This document shows, piece by piece, positions 1 through 8,635 of a stretch of 21,566 bases of DNA; the stretch's first letter is position 1; each line of letters opens with the position of its first letter. The DNA lies in contig MSJH02000328.1 in the NCBI GenBank assembly GCA_001931875.2, forward strand, positions 1 through 21,566, given 5' to 3'. Below the pieces are notes generated by a model. The model saw nothing but the letters and a program-made list of their open reading frames with translations, searched no databases and was not told the DNA's origin. A program made the position numbers and the translations under genes. The stretch comes from Byssochlamys sp. IMV 00236 (taxonomy: Eukaryota > Ascomycota > Eurotiomycetes > Eurotiales > Thermoascaceae).

Positions 1-215
1 AATACACCTTTTCCGGAAACTTTTTGTGTTAAGTGCAGATATTAATATGCCTGTCACCAAAAATAAACTTTGCCCATCGATCAAAAAGAGCTTAGTGCAG
101 CTAAATTTTTATAATTTGCGTATACTGCGATAAGCTCACAACGTCCTTTTTCCGTAATAGTGTTCAAAAGTGCACCGTTCGTCCAAGAAGCTGGACTGGG
201 AAATATGATTGATGA
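1..215. repeat. Left arm of a 215-bp perfect inverted repeat
   Basis: Every base from 1 to 215 is the reverse complement of 1747-1961 (position i pairs with 1962-i), with no mismatch; identity stops sharply at 216/1746. The arm starts at the first base of the window, so the repeat may continue to the left and 215 bp is a minimum. Perfect identity implies recent duplication, gene conversion, or an assembly fold-back. The arm contains the 3' end of a minus-strand coding-like frame (stop at 83-81), so it is not simple junk sequence. Confidence 0.95.
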
Positions 216-440
216 AAAGTTAAAATCATCTGTTTCCGATTGCTCAGCCAACCAGGTCTTGTTACGCTTGGCATAACTTTTTCTTCCTGTTTCATGATTT
301 TTTTTACATCGGTGTCATGGATACAAATATTGATAATGGTTAGTTTTTAATGATTATTTATTCAGACCCTTGTCTCTGACGCGCTTGATGAGATAATCAT
401 TATAATAACTCGAGTATAATCTTATAATAGAGCATACATT
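81..440 (-). pseudogene. Minus-strand coding-like gene end, running into the left repeat arm
   Basis: On the minus strand a frame is open from 440 and encodes a basic stretch including DYLIKRVRDKG. A possible intron (367-287, weak GTCTGA donor, branch-like CTAAC, CAG acceptor at 287) joins it in phase to a second exon, 286-81. That exon encodes RKSYAKRNKTWLAEQ, a FPSPASWTNG segment, then a stop at 83-81. The spliced product is lysine/arginine-rich near the join. No start codon or upstream exon was found, so this is either the 3' part of a broken gene or a gene whose 5' exons I cannot see. The last ~135 nt lie within the perfect repeat and are therefore duplicated at 1747-1881. I do not recognise the family. 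The codon-like texture and matching phase support coding origin, but the donor is poor. Confidence 0.35.
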
Positions 441-509
441 CTACTTTTCTCTATCTCATCTGATAAGAGTGCTGACAATATTGACAAATAGTCACACTGA
501 CCACATTAA

Positions 510-518
510 TATAAATAG
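510..518 (+). promoter_or_regulatory. TATA-box-like element
   Basis: The sequence TATAAATAG stands about 130 bp before the opening of the + strand frame at 643. It would serve the nuclease-like gene of the inverted-repeat unit. The first ATG downstream (671) is in another frame, which fits a decayed gene. Confidence 0.35.
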
Positions 519-642
519 CAGCCATAGATTCTCTACCCAAGTAAACTCACACACAGACTTAATTTAATAATATTCAACTCTTCTTAATAAAGAATCTAAT
601 TCGCAAGTTATCGACTTAACTGCCTTTTTAAATTATAACTAA

Positions 643-1581
643 AAGCTGAATACAACAAATACCTACGTGAATGCACCTTCTGAATTTCCGGACAATACAC
701 ACTGCAACACCTTACTCATACCAAAATCGATCACGCAGGGTAGCCTACCACCGATTGTCGTGGAGTTTCAGTAGATGGTTACTGAAGATAGCATGAGTCG
801 AGGTGTTCTATATTGTACCCACGTATATCGTAGATACAAAAAACACCTCATTTTATTCACCATTTGTATTAGCAAAGTATCCCCATCTAGTTTATTGAAC
901 CACTTCAAACCATGCACACATTATCCATTTATACTTGAAGCTCCCTCCTCTTTTTGGTCCAGATGGTGTTTACTTGTGTCCAAGGCAAGCATTGAACCAC
1001 ACCTTAAAGATAATGAATACATGCACCCAATGATCACTTTGATCACGTTTATGACATTTAGTGAACGGTGCCTTATGTCTTTGGATAGATGGGATAATGC
1101 CAATATTCAAAAGTTATATTCAGTTGCAAGAGGAATTTGCAATGACAAGCAAAATACCAATCGAAAGTCACTAGTAGCTTTTCAGGTGATTTCGGAAGTA
1201 CACGAGCGGCAATACACCAAGATCAAGGATTGGCTCTTGAAAGCGCCACCTGATATATCAAAATCCATGCAATATATCAAGGATGGCATTAGCTATTCTA
1301 GGCGTTTAAAGCAAAAATACGAAGCGGCTTTGCACGAGGAGGATCATCATGAAGAAAGTGTGACCTCAATTGAAGAACCTCCAGATATCCCATCAAGCTC
1401 TACCTGCACTGTGGATACGTCGGTAATGCAATCCGTGGAAGCATATATAGAAAAAAGCAATGGCAGGTCTATGGACTGGAAAAATTGCTTCAGCACAGGC
1501 GTAGAACAAGGCTTTATCAAGGGCTATGCAACCAAGGAAAGCTTACGTGTGGTGTATTCCAGATATAAAAAACGCAAGTAG
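643..1581 (+). pseudogene. PD-(D/E)XK nuclease-like protein of a mucoralean-type family, with an in-frame stop
   Basis: The frame is open from 643 to the TAG at 772-774 and then from an ATG at 775 to the stop at 1579-1581 (268 residues). The part before the TAG reads LIPKSITQGSLPPIVVEFQ and runs without a join into MVTEDSMSRGVLYC, so the TAG interrupts one conserved stretch. VVEFQ resembles the ExQ variant of the nuclease core. The middle is rich in aromatic and hydrophobic residues (SSFWSRWCLLVSK, MHPMITLITFMTF). An acidic serine-rich linker follows, then a basic tail (GFIKGYATKESLRVVYSRYKKRK region) that could be a small DNA-binding helix pair. I recall a large family of this pattern in Mucorales, from memory and not verified. 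No in-frame ATG precedes the stop, so the 5' part is also damaged. An AATAAA lies at 1715-1720. Alternative: a shorter expressed protein from 775 or 793. Confidence 0.5.
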
Positions 1582-1746
1582 TGAATTATCCTTGTTTTCT
1601 CTGCTTTTGTTCCTCTCCTCCTTTCTTTGCATATCCCTATCTTTTTTTTTTCTTTCAAATAAGATGTCTGATATTTTATGGTAACCCGCTATGATCACAT
1701 TATGCGTTCTAAAAAATAAAAACGATAATCAATATCTTCTCCATCG

Positions 1747-1961
1747 TCATCAATCATATTTCCCAGTCCAGCTTCTTGGACGAACGGTGCACTTTTGAAC
1801 ACTATTACGGAAAAAGGACGTTGTGAGCTTATCGCAGTATACGCAAATTATAAAAATTTAGCTGCACTAAGCTCTTTTTGATCGATGGGCAAAGTTTATT
1901 TTTGGTGACAGGCATATTAATATCTGCACTTAACACAAAAAGTTTCCGGAAAAGGTGTATT
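1747..1961. repeat. Right arm of the 215-bp perfect inverted repeat
   Basis: This is the exact reverse complement of 1-215. Together the arms bound about 1.53 kb of unique sequence, a layout like a DNA transposon with long terminal inverted repeats or an inverted segmental duplication. The coding-like frame of the left arm appears here on the + strand and ends at the mirrored TGA (1879-1881). No target-site duplication can be tested because the left flank lies outside the window. Confidence 0.95.
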
Positions 1962-2948
1962 CCCATTTTAGCCTTGAGAATTCTTTTATCTTGTACTTGT
2001 TCGCAAATGACAAAAGGGGAATAAAGAAAAACATGAAGTCATGTCTTTTTTTTGTCATCAGTTTAGCACAGTTTCTAAAACAGAAATCACTTGTTCCTTC
2101 TGGGTTTAATAAAAAGAGATTCATTTGGTTTCCATGTGCAAGGGGCTTATTTTTTTAGTAAATATTTGAAGCAAAGTGCCACAAAAAGAAAGAAAGAGAA
2201 AAAGAGAGCTGGTCATCGTTATGGAAACAAAAGCTCAGCCTCTTTATGCGCATTTACCATATGGAAAGCACTTTTTGTTTGCCATTTTCAGAAATAGATG
2301 CATGGATACAATGTCATCTGCAGTATGGGTCTAAAATAGGTCGCTCGATGGACACATCTGTCATCACCCTTTTATTTACTCCGATGCGTTTCGCCTTGAG
2401 GTACAGGTCCCTTTTTTTTGCAACAAGAATAACTAAAAACATATGCATCTGATTTCAATTTGTAAACTAAAATCTAGAATCTAGAGTAGTCTATCTCGTT
2501 TTATTTATGGATATTTTATAAAAGGAGTTTTATTATCTTTCCCTGTTCAATTTCATGCAACAAGTGTTTGACATGTTGAGCAAAGCGCTGATCACTGTAG
2601 ATCGTAGCACTAGGTACCGAGTGACTTGATTTCTGTACACACACATATATCATATACCTTATCTATTTTGATCTTGGTTCATGTATGCATCACCTCACTA
2701 TCCAACAGAGTCAATGTGGGAACGTGTGCCTCGCTTTGACTGCATTATTTCTATTTTTGTATACTTATTCAATGTTTACAAGTTGTAATTTATGGATAAA
2801 CGTTGGGCAATGAACCTTGTTTTTATAAACTTTAAAACAAACATGACCTGCCTTCTCATCCTCAAGGAAAAAAGAGAGTGTTCGAATTCATATTTTTGAA
2901 TCTAAACTAACTAGTCTTTGTGTGTAAGATTGAACTGTACTTAAATCC

Positions 2949-2989
<41 letters not shown>

Positions 2990-3747
2990 TTCAAAAGAAC
3001 GCCAGGGACAATCTGGCCCCTCATAAAGTTGTTTCATAGAGTACTACAACAACAAAACAGCACCTGGGATTTGATGGGCGCTCTCGCTCAGTAAACATTG
3101 CACAGGTATCTCCGCATCTTTATTTGTTACCTGAGGGCAAAATAATGGATTGACTGCAGCTGATCTTATTATAAAATATAAACCCTTCCCCCTTTTCTCA
3201 TGAACAATATAAAACAAGTTGGGATTTTCAGCAAATGTATAATGTGTGTGTATGTGGAAATTTTGGCTGTGCAACGATTCTTAATTACAAGGAAAGAGTA
3301 AAATTAGATTTCAAACCAAAGGCTTCAGTGTAACTTGTATAAAATCACGAAGGGCGTTTAGACCATCATATTCCGTTCTCTCCGTACGTTATACATGTCT
3401 CACAATCAAAAAAAGGTTGGCGCATAGGGACTGAATATACACTTTGTATAATCACATGTATATATTTTTATTACTATGAACAAGAAACACAAATAGAATA
3501 ACATAGAATATATATAGTACAAAAGGGAGGGGGAATAGGTACAGATGTGGTGATATCTAGTCATCCTTTACAAAAAAAAATAGTTGATCATCCTTAAATA
3601 TACATCATATTTTCATATAGTTGAAGTGAGCGTAATTATATACATTTGAACGGGGATTGCCGGTAACATAAGTCACACATAGAAAAGAATGGATATGAAA
3701 CAAGATAGTAAAGGAGAGGGATGGAGAGTTGGAGGAGTGATTCATAG
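1962..3747. other. Intergenic stretch without a recognised gene
   Basis: This 1.8-kb AT-rich stretch has only short frames and no splice-consistent gene model. It holds a 36-T run (2953-2988) and the probable 3' UTR of the ricin-B-like gene at its right end. Two minus-strand frames look slightly coding-like (3274-3044 and 3385-3311, the latter containing EYDGLNALRDF before a TGA), but neither could be extended through splice sites. Confidence 0.5.
2953..2988. repeat. 36-nt uninterrupted poly-T tract
   Basis: There are 36 consecutive T residues between GCCC and GTTC. On the minus strand this is a poly-A stretch at the end of the sequence lying at 2989-3300, which is how a retroposed copy with an A tail would look. 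No target duplication or recognisable retroposon body was found, so a simple slippage tract is equally possible. The exact length may be a sequencing estimate. Confidence 0.9.
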
Positions 3748-4837
3748 TTAGGGTGATATGGGTGTTTGATCATAGAGTTGCATAATAAGACGATTGGATA
3801 GTGCTACTGTACTGTCTTTGTTGTTATTTGAATAGGCTGCATTTGATAGGAGTTTAGAAACCTGTAACCGAGAAAAAAGTAAATAACGGTCGATGCACAC
3901 ACATATATAGAACTAACCTCCATTTGTGTTAATGTCTGGAGTCGATGTCGGATGTCAGCTGATGGCATAGGATCATGTGTGATCTGATCTAGCTTCCAAT
4001 TTTGAAAGATATGATAAGCAGATGCCATAGCAATACCTTTATCACTATATGGAGAAACGGATTAGAATAAAGAAATTACCCACGATAAAGGATTGTTTAC
4101 CTAATATTCCCTTCTTGTGTACCATATACTCTGTTATGGTAATCTTTAAATGCTTCCATTGAGAATATGGCAGAATGTGATCCCCGTTTTGCGGGTGTCA
4201 ATCCTTGAGGAAATTCAGAAATATCCGGACTGGAGGTTGAATAGGTAGGTGAAGAAGTGATAGAATCAGGGGGTGTCATGATATGAGTAGGAAAGTAAGA
4301 TGTCTTGGTATCTTGAATGGATAATTCGCCTTCAGGGACGAATAACCAGCGTTGATTATCATTATCGATGGGCTGAAGTGGGAATAACACTAATTTTTGT
4401 GTTCCATTTTCAGCTGCTTGAATATCAAGTACCCACTCGTTACTTGCGATAGAATAAATGTATGATCCGACCAATGGTTTTCCATAAGCATCAGCAGCGT
4501 CATTTCGAACGCCCCAAAGTTGGTTGTGTGCTTCATCCAATGGCTTTGCATGATACAAACAAATTTCAGTATCTTCAATTAATCTCAAGCGTCCTATAGA
4601 CAGACGACAGTTAGCTTTGATCAAGACAGAATCATCTCCAAGTTTACCTTTACGAATATCAAGAACGAGTCCGTTGGCTTTGTTACAAATAAACTGTCCT
4701 TTCCAATACCAAAGCTCTGCATCGGATAATGTAGGTGGGGTTACCAAAACTTGTGATCTTAGGGGATCTCCGTGTGTGATGGCTGATACGACATTTCCGG
4801 TAGAAATGGATTTGATATAAAAATAATCTGAAGGCAT
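3748..4837 (-). CDS. Ricin-B-like (beta-trefoil) protein with a helical C-terminal domain
   Basis: Three exons: 4837-4101, 4044-3918 and 3861-3748, with two 56-nt GT-AG introns; phases agree and the product is 325 residues. Residues 1-170 have the layout of a ricin-type beta-trefoil: an N-terminal YFYIKSISTGNV strand, WKGQFICNKANGLVLDIRKG (46-64), and QxW-type motifs NQLW (105-108) and NQRW (161-164). This fold usually binds carbohydrate, but no ligand can be assigned. A serine/threonine/proline-rich linker (about 185-220) leads to a helical part containing FKDYHNRVYG and IAMASAYHIFQNW, which resembles CipC/DUF3759-type stress proteins (inference). There is no signal peptide, so it is probably cytosolic. 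It is only a lectin-like domain; no enzymatic toxin chain is present. It lies 247 bp downstream of LAMTOR3 on the same strand. The start at 4837 is the only sensible ATG before the first beta strand. Confidence 0.85.
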
Positions 4838-5084
4838 GTAAGAAATAAAAAAAGGAAGTAAAGAAAAAGGATCAAGGTAAAGTTTGAGTTCTTTTATATA
4901 AAAAAGTGATCAATCCTAAAAAGGTAATTTTGTCGTCTTTTCTATTTTATAAAATCATTTGTCGTACAAAAATAAATCCCGTTCCTTACTACCATTACCA
5001 TAGTAACACACACTTCTGACTGGTTCTTTGTTTATTGTTGGTCAATGCCATTATTTGACATTTTGCATGAATTTTCCTTTATTT

Positions 5085-5661
5085 CTATTTATCTACGACT
5101 AATGCTTCTACAATAGGTCTTGTCAGATCGATCAGACTATGTCCCAAGCTCATAAAGAGTCCTAACAGTTTCCTTGTATTAATCTTTGTTATATATCTCT
5201 TTATTTCTTTTACCTGTATTGGCACTGGCGTCAGCAATCAAAGTGATGATGAGAGGTGCATCGTTTAATTGGATAATCTGGTACAAGTCATAGACGCTGA
5301 TGATGCTATTATTATTACCAAGACCAAGCTTTGATGCCTAAAAAAAAATACATGATTGGTTCTCCATTCCATCGCATGACTGGTAACTGATCGATGCTAC
5401 AATTTTTCATATTTGAACTCCACATACCTGATTATTGGTTACTGCAAAAGTACTTTGAAGAGTAGATTCAATCAGGTCGTCTTTGGCATTTTCAGACTTG
5501 CCTGTTTTAACCAAATGGGGTAAGAAAATTGTTTTAGCAAATATACCTATTTATATACACTTACATTTCAATAACACAACGCCATCTCTGTCTGTGACTG
5601 CAGCTACTAAAAGTCCATTATAGAAATGAGGACTACACATGTCAACGAATCTTGCTTCCAT
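5085..5661 (-). CDS. LAMTOR3: Ragulator complex subunit LAMTOR3 (MP1), roadblock/LC7 fold
   Basis: Four exons: 5661-5565, 5501-5428, 5337-5214 and 5161-5085; introns are 63, 90 and 52 nt with GT-AG ends and consistent phases. The product is 123 residues, about the same as animal LAMTOR3 (124). Diagnostic stretches are AAVTDRDGVVLLK (20-32), STFAVTNNQASKLGLG (48-63), NNNSIISVYDLYQIIQ (64-79) and ADASANTG (92-99), all closely matching the animal protein. LAMTOR3 pairs with LAMTOR2 as two roadblock folds in the Ragulator scaffold, which holds Rag GTPases on the lysosome or vacuole for TORC1 activation. The yeasts have a much diverged EGO complex, so an animal-like subunit points to an early-diverging fungus. 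No single exon is long enough to be noticed as an open frame. Its ATG is 262 bp after the CK2 beta stop. Confidence 0.93.
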
Positions 5662-5923
5662 CTTTAAAAAAAAAATTTTAACTTTGACTCTCCGTAAGAA
5701 AAAAAAAACGGAATTATTTTTTCTTTAAAGATTCATGCAAAATAAAGAAAAGAGATGATAGGCTACCTTTTATGGTCAGTTCCCCGATAGTGAAAAAAAA
5801 AAAAAGAGTTATTATTTTTTACGCCCAATCTAACCATCCCCCTCTCAGTTCTGTCCCCGCTCTAAAGAGAAGAAATGGATAAACGTCATCTTGTTTATTT
5901 ACAGTCACATTGACTTTTTATTA

Positions 5924-6703
5924 TTATTCCTCTGATTTTTGCAATTCAATCAATCGTTTCTGATACTCTTCACGAGCCCGGTCCTGCCATCGATGTTGTT
6001 CTGCAATATGATGAATTTTGAATCCAAAGATACGTGGTTCATAACGGTCAAATGTTTTTGTAGGCAAGTAATTCGCGTGTACTTGAAACAACATGTGAGG
6101 GAATGACGTGCCAAAGTAAGCACCATCAATGGATGCATGTCGTGATGATTTGGGGTTATAGATATCCTCACAACGTGGACAATACAATTTCACGGTCTTT
6201 GTTTGTGGCACATCCGATAATCCTACCGGCAAGAGCGGCTGGAGGCTACAGAGCACTCGTGGACATCGACCAAATTCTGCCTTTTTATATTTTTCAAGCT
6301 AATAAAAAGTGTTGGCCCTCGTCTTTTTTTCTTTTTCTCTTTCCCTTACCATTTTTGATAATCCACGACTGGTAATAATGAATCTGGCATGAATCAAGCC
6401 ATACAAGTGTCGTGCAGCTCGTTCAATTTGGTCTCTTGTTTTATCATCAAACTTTTCTTCTTCTTTTAAAAAAAAACTTGTCAGCTGACCTGAGTCATTC
6501 GACTTACTTCTTTTACCTAAATTATCCGTAATCATGTCTAATGCCTCAAGGTAATATTGCGGCACTTCTAAATTGAGTCCAGTCAAGTTGAATCTATCCA
6601 AGATATATTCTTCGTCTACTTCGCAAAAGTATTCATTTCCTTTGGTGTCCAAAAACCAATCAATCCAATATTTGGAATATTCACTGTCAGATCCACTGCT
6701 CAT
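5924..6703 (-). CDS. CKB1: Casein kinase 2 regulatory subunit beta
   Basis: Three exons: 6703-6517, 6462-6350 and 6298-5924; introns are 54 and 51 nt; product 224 residues. It begins [17 protein letters not shown], matching the MSSSEE...W start of CK2 beta; a GTG 9 nt upstream is in frame but not a likely start. Hallmarks are [33 protein letters not shown], and a zinc-binding set Cys112, Cys117, Cys140 and Cys143 (CPRVLC and CPRC) that forms the dimer interface, followed by [22 protein letters not shown]2 beta dimerises and binds two catalytic alpha subunits, steering substrate choice. The first intron is a multiple of three without stops, so an unspliced transcript would simply add 18 residues next to the acidic loop. 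The tail ([18 protein letters not shown]) is charged and lineage-specific. The alpha subunit is not in the window. Confidence 0.95.
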
Positions 6704-7436
6704 GTCTTCCACTATTTAATCTTGTCAGTTCATCAGTTTGACATTTCAATCACATTTTACTACTTGTCTAATTCTTTATAATTTCTTGCTTATCCTCGTA
6801 ATATATAGAAATAAGAGAGAGAGAAAAAAAAGTATATATATGAAGAGTGTGTATCTGCTTATGAGTCAAAAGAGCCCAGGAAAAAAAAAAAAAAGAGAGA
6901 TGTTGTGTATTTTAAATTCAGAAACCCTTCACTAAAATATCATGAAACAAAGACTTGTCAAAGACTGGATTATGAAATTGAAAAACAATGTATTATGTAC
7001 AAGGATTTCACAATTGATAGGGGGAAGAATAAGAAGGATAATGGCCAGCAATGATACATTTTTCTATACACCCCACAGCAACTTCATATATACTAGTGGT
7101 GATAGCTTGGCTTTAGTGACTTGATCCTTGTAAATAAGGAAGCAGAAACAAGATCATAAAAGTATCAGTTCAGTGCTAAATGAAGAAATGTAGTCATTGT
7201 TAAAGTAAATGGCCTATTTACAGAGGTGCACTCTCGTGAATATGCGATATCAATGTCATAAATCACATTCGAATGTCAGCTTATGAAAATGATATTTATG
7301 TAGTCTTCTTTTTGTTACATGATGAGCAAAAGACGACTGAAAAGGATGATTTAATAATGACTTGTTAAGCAATAATGGTTTATGCAATATTTCAAGTTGC
7401 TGCATGCACTTTAGTAACACTACACTTTATGCACAA
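6704..7436. other. Gene-free upstream region of CK2 beta
   Basis: AT-rich DNA with purine-rich simple stretches (AGAGAGAG near 6814, A runs near 6880). The small frames here show no protein signature. It should contain the CK2 beta promoter, but I see no clear element. Confidence 0.4.
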
Positions 7437-8043
7437 ATTATTCGCACACACAACATTTAATACATAAAATGAGCTTGATATTTTTGAGAGAAGATAAATG
7501 TGGTCAGCACTTATGAATAACACACGTAACTGAAAAAGTTGTTAGAGACTTTGTTTAAATAGTCTGATCTTGGCTTCTTTTCTTTTCTTCTTTGAACCAA
7601 AAAGTAAGACCAGCTATTCCCCAGCTAGACATAAGCTATGTTATATTCTTTACTCTTGCAAGAAGCTAATATGTAGTATTATAGATCATAAAATCGAACC
7701 AGTACCGGTGCTAGCTGAGGGTAGCTTGGTTCTTACCAAAATTTGGTCTCATCCCACTCTCTCTCTTGCGCTCCTTTGGCTACTCTCTTCCTTGCTCTCT
7801 TCTCTTGTCTCTTTCTCTTTCCGGGCTGGTTATCGCCAGCTCTACTCATGATGTACTTTGGGTAAGATATTAATAATCTCTTTTAAATGTCTATTCTTTT
7901 TCTCTTATAAACTTTCTTCTTTATAATGTAAGTATTTAATATTAATGTAAATAACTGAAATACTAATCATTCCTTTATTCATTTTTTTGCTTCTGATGGG
8001 CTCTCTTTTATTATCATTTTTTTTTATCAGTGATTAAAGTGTA
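7437..8043 (+). repeat. Direct repeat copy 1 (upstream of the USP gene), interrupted by an insertion
   Basis: The stretch starting ATTATTCGCACA, with ATTTAATACAT, TGAT.TTTTTGAG, ATAAATGTGGTCA.CACTT and CACGTAACTGAAA, followed after 7951 by TAACTGAAATACTAATC and a TTTTATCATTTTTT segment, recurs in the same orientation and order at 10422-10662. The copies are diverged by substitutions and small indels. Copy 1 is much longer because it carries the 416-bp insert at 7536-7951. The copies flank the USP gene and lie in non-coding DNA, so they could be an old transposon family or remains of a segmental duplication. Confidence 0.75.
7536..7951. mobile_element. Inferred ~416-bp insertion with 9-bp target-site duplication
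   Basis: Compared with the uninterrupted copy at 10422-10662 (ACACGTAACTGAAATACTAATC), copy 1 is split. TAACTGAAA occurs at 7527-7535 and again at 7952-7960, with 416 bp between them. This is the pattern of an insertion with a 9-bp duplicated target and an empty site preserved nearby. The ends show no clear terminal inverted repeat. Inside are a pyrimidine-rich block (about 7745-7820) and an imperfect palindrome around GAACCAGTACCGG at 7697-7733. The 93-residue frame 7570-7851 has no recognisable protein. A non-autonomous element is likely; the 9-bp duplication fits Mutator-like elements but does not prove that class. Confidence 0.6.
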
Positions 8044-8635
8044 AATTGTATGGGTGCATCATAATAACAAACTACATTTTGCACACACATTCTCCCTCTC
8101 TCTCTCCCCTCTATTTTTACTATCCTTTATTATATATCTTCTTATATTGATGTTTGTTGCAAGTACATTTTAGAAATTCACACCATGTTTATGTCTAAAA
8201 TTCGTTTGGGAAATATATCATCATATTTTGCCTTTTTATCCACAGCAAGGCTATTCTTTGTGGAGACTTCAAGTGCTTTCATTTATAGATAGCTAGTCCA
8301 ATGAAGAAGAACAGCCAAAAGTGTATGCTTGCTGATGAAACTGGTTTTATGATAGAATCATAAACAAACAAGTATGGATACATTATTGCTAATTTTACAA
8401 CAAAGATTATAAGCCATCAAATCCGATTACACACGTACACATACGCAGAAAGTAAAGAATAATCCCTTTATAAAAGTGACAACCTATCTATGAAGATATA
8501 AAAAAATTTTAGGCCTGAAACCAGTTTCCGAAATAGGGGCGGCGACCACGACATTACTGCTTTTATTCTCTCTGTTGTCAAAAAAAAGCATTTGGTTACA
8601 GTTCTTTCCTCTTTGGTTTATTTTTATTTTTACAA
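8044..8635. promoter_or_regulatory. Upstream region of the USP gene
   Basis: About 590 bp of AT-rich non-coding DNA precede the USP start. The block at 8530-8552 (AGGGGCGGCG) is a GC-rich island in otherwise AT-rich sequence and contains AGGGG, a stress-element-like core. A pyrimidine-rich leader (8599-8632) directly precedes the ATG. The exact promoter is not resolved. Confidence 0.3.

Noticed and set aside
1930..2452. Several 60-70 residue frames on both strands next to the right arm
   Set aside because: They overlap each other and the repeat arm, and have no coding character.
3044..3274. 76-residue minus-strand frame before the poly-T tract
   Set aside because: No family resemblance, no splice-consistent extension, and the frame is closed by TAG before the A tail. 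Kept only as part of the retroposition question.
3311..3385. Minus-strand 24-codon stretch with EYDGLNALRDF and a TGA
   Set aside because: It looks like a terminal exon, but no acceptable acceptor or upstream exon was found.
4390..4820. Frames overlapping the ricin-B-like exon on both strands
   Set aside because: They are shadows of the real exon, which has clear beta-trefoil motifs.
6942..7124. 60-residue + strand frame upstream of CK2 beta
   Set aside because: Short, AT-rich and without any recognised motif or conserved splice context.
7670..7735. Possible tRNA-like Pol III boxes (GGTTCGATTTT on the minus strand)
   Set aside because: The B-box match is incomplete, no matching A box or acceptor stem pairs with it, and no cloverleaf could be drawn.
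7570..7851. 93-residue + strand frame inside the inferred insertion
   Set aside because: It is mostly a translated pyrimidine-rich block (repeated Leu/Ser) with a non-ATG start; no domain is visible.
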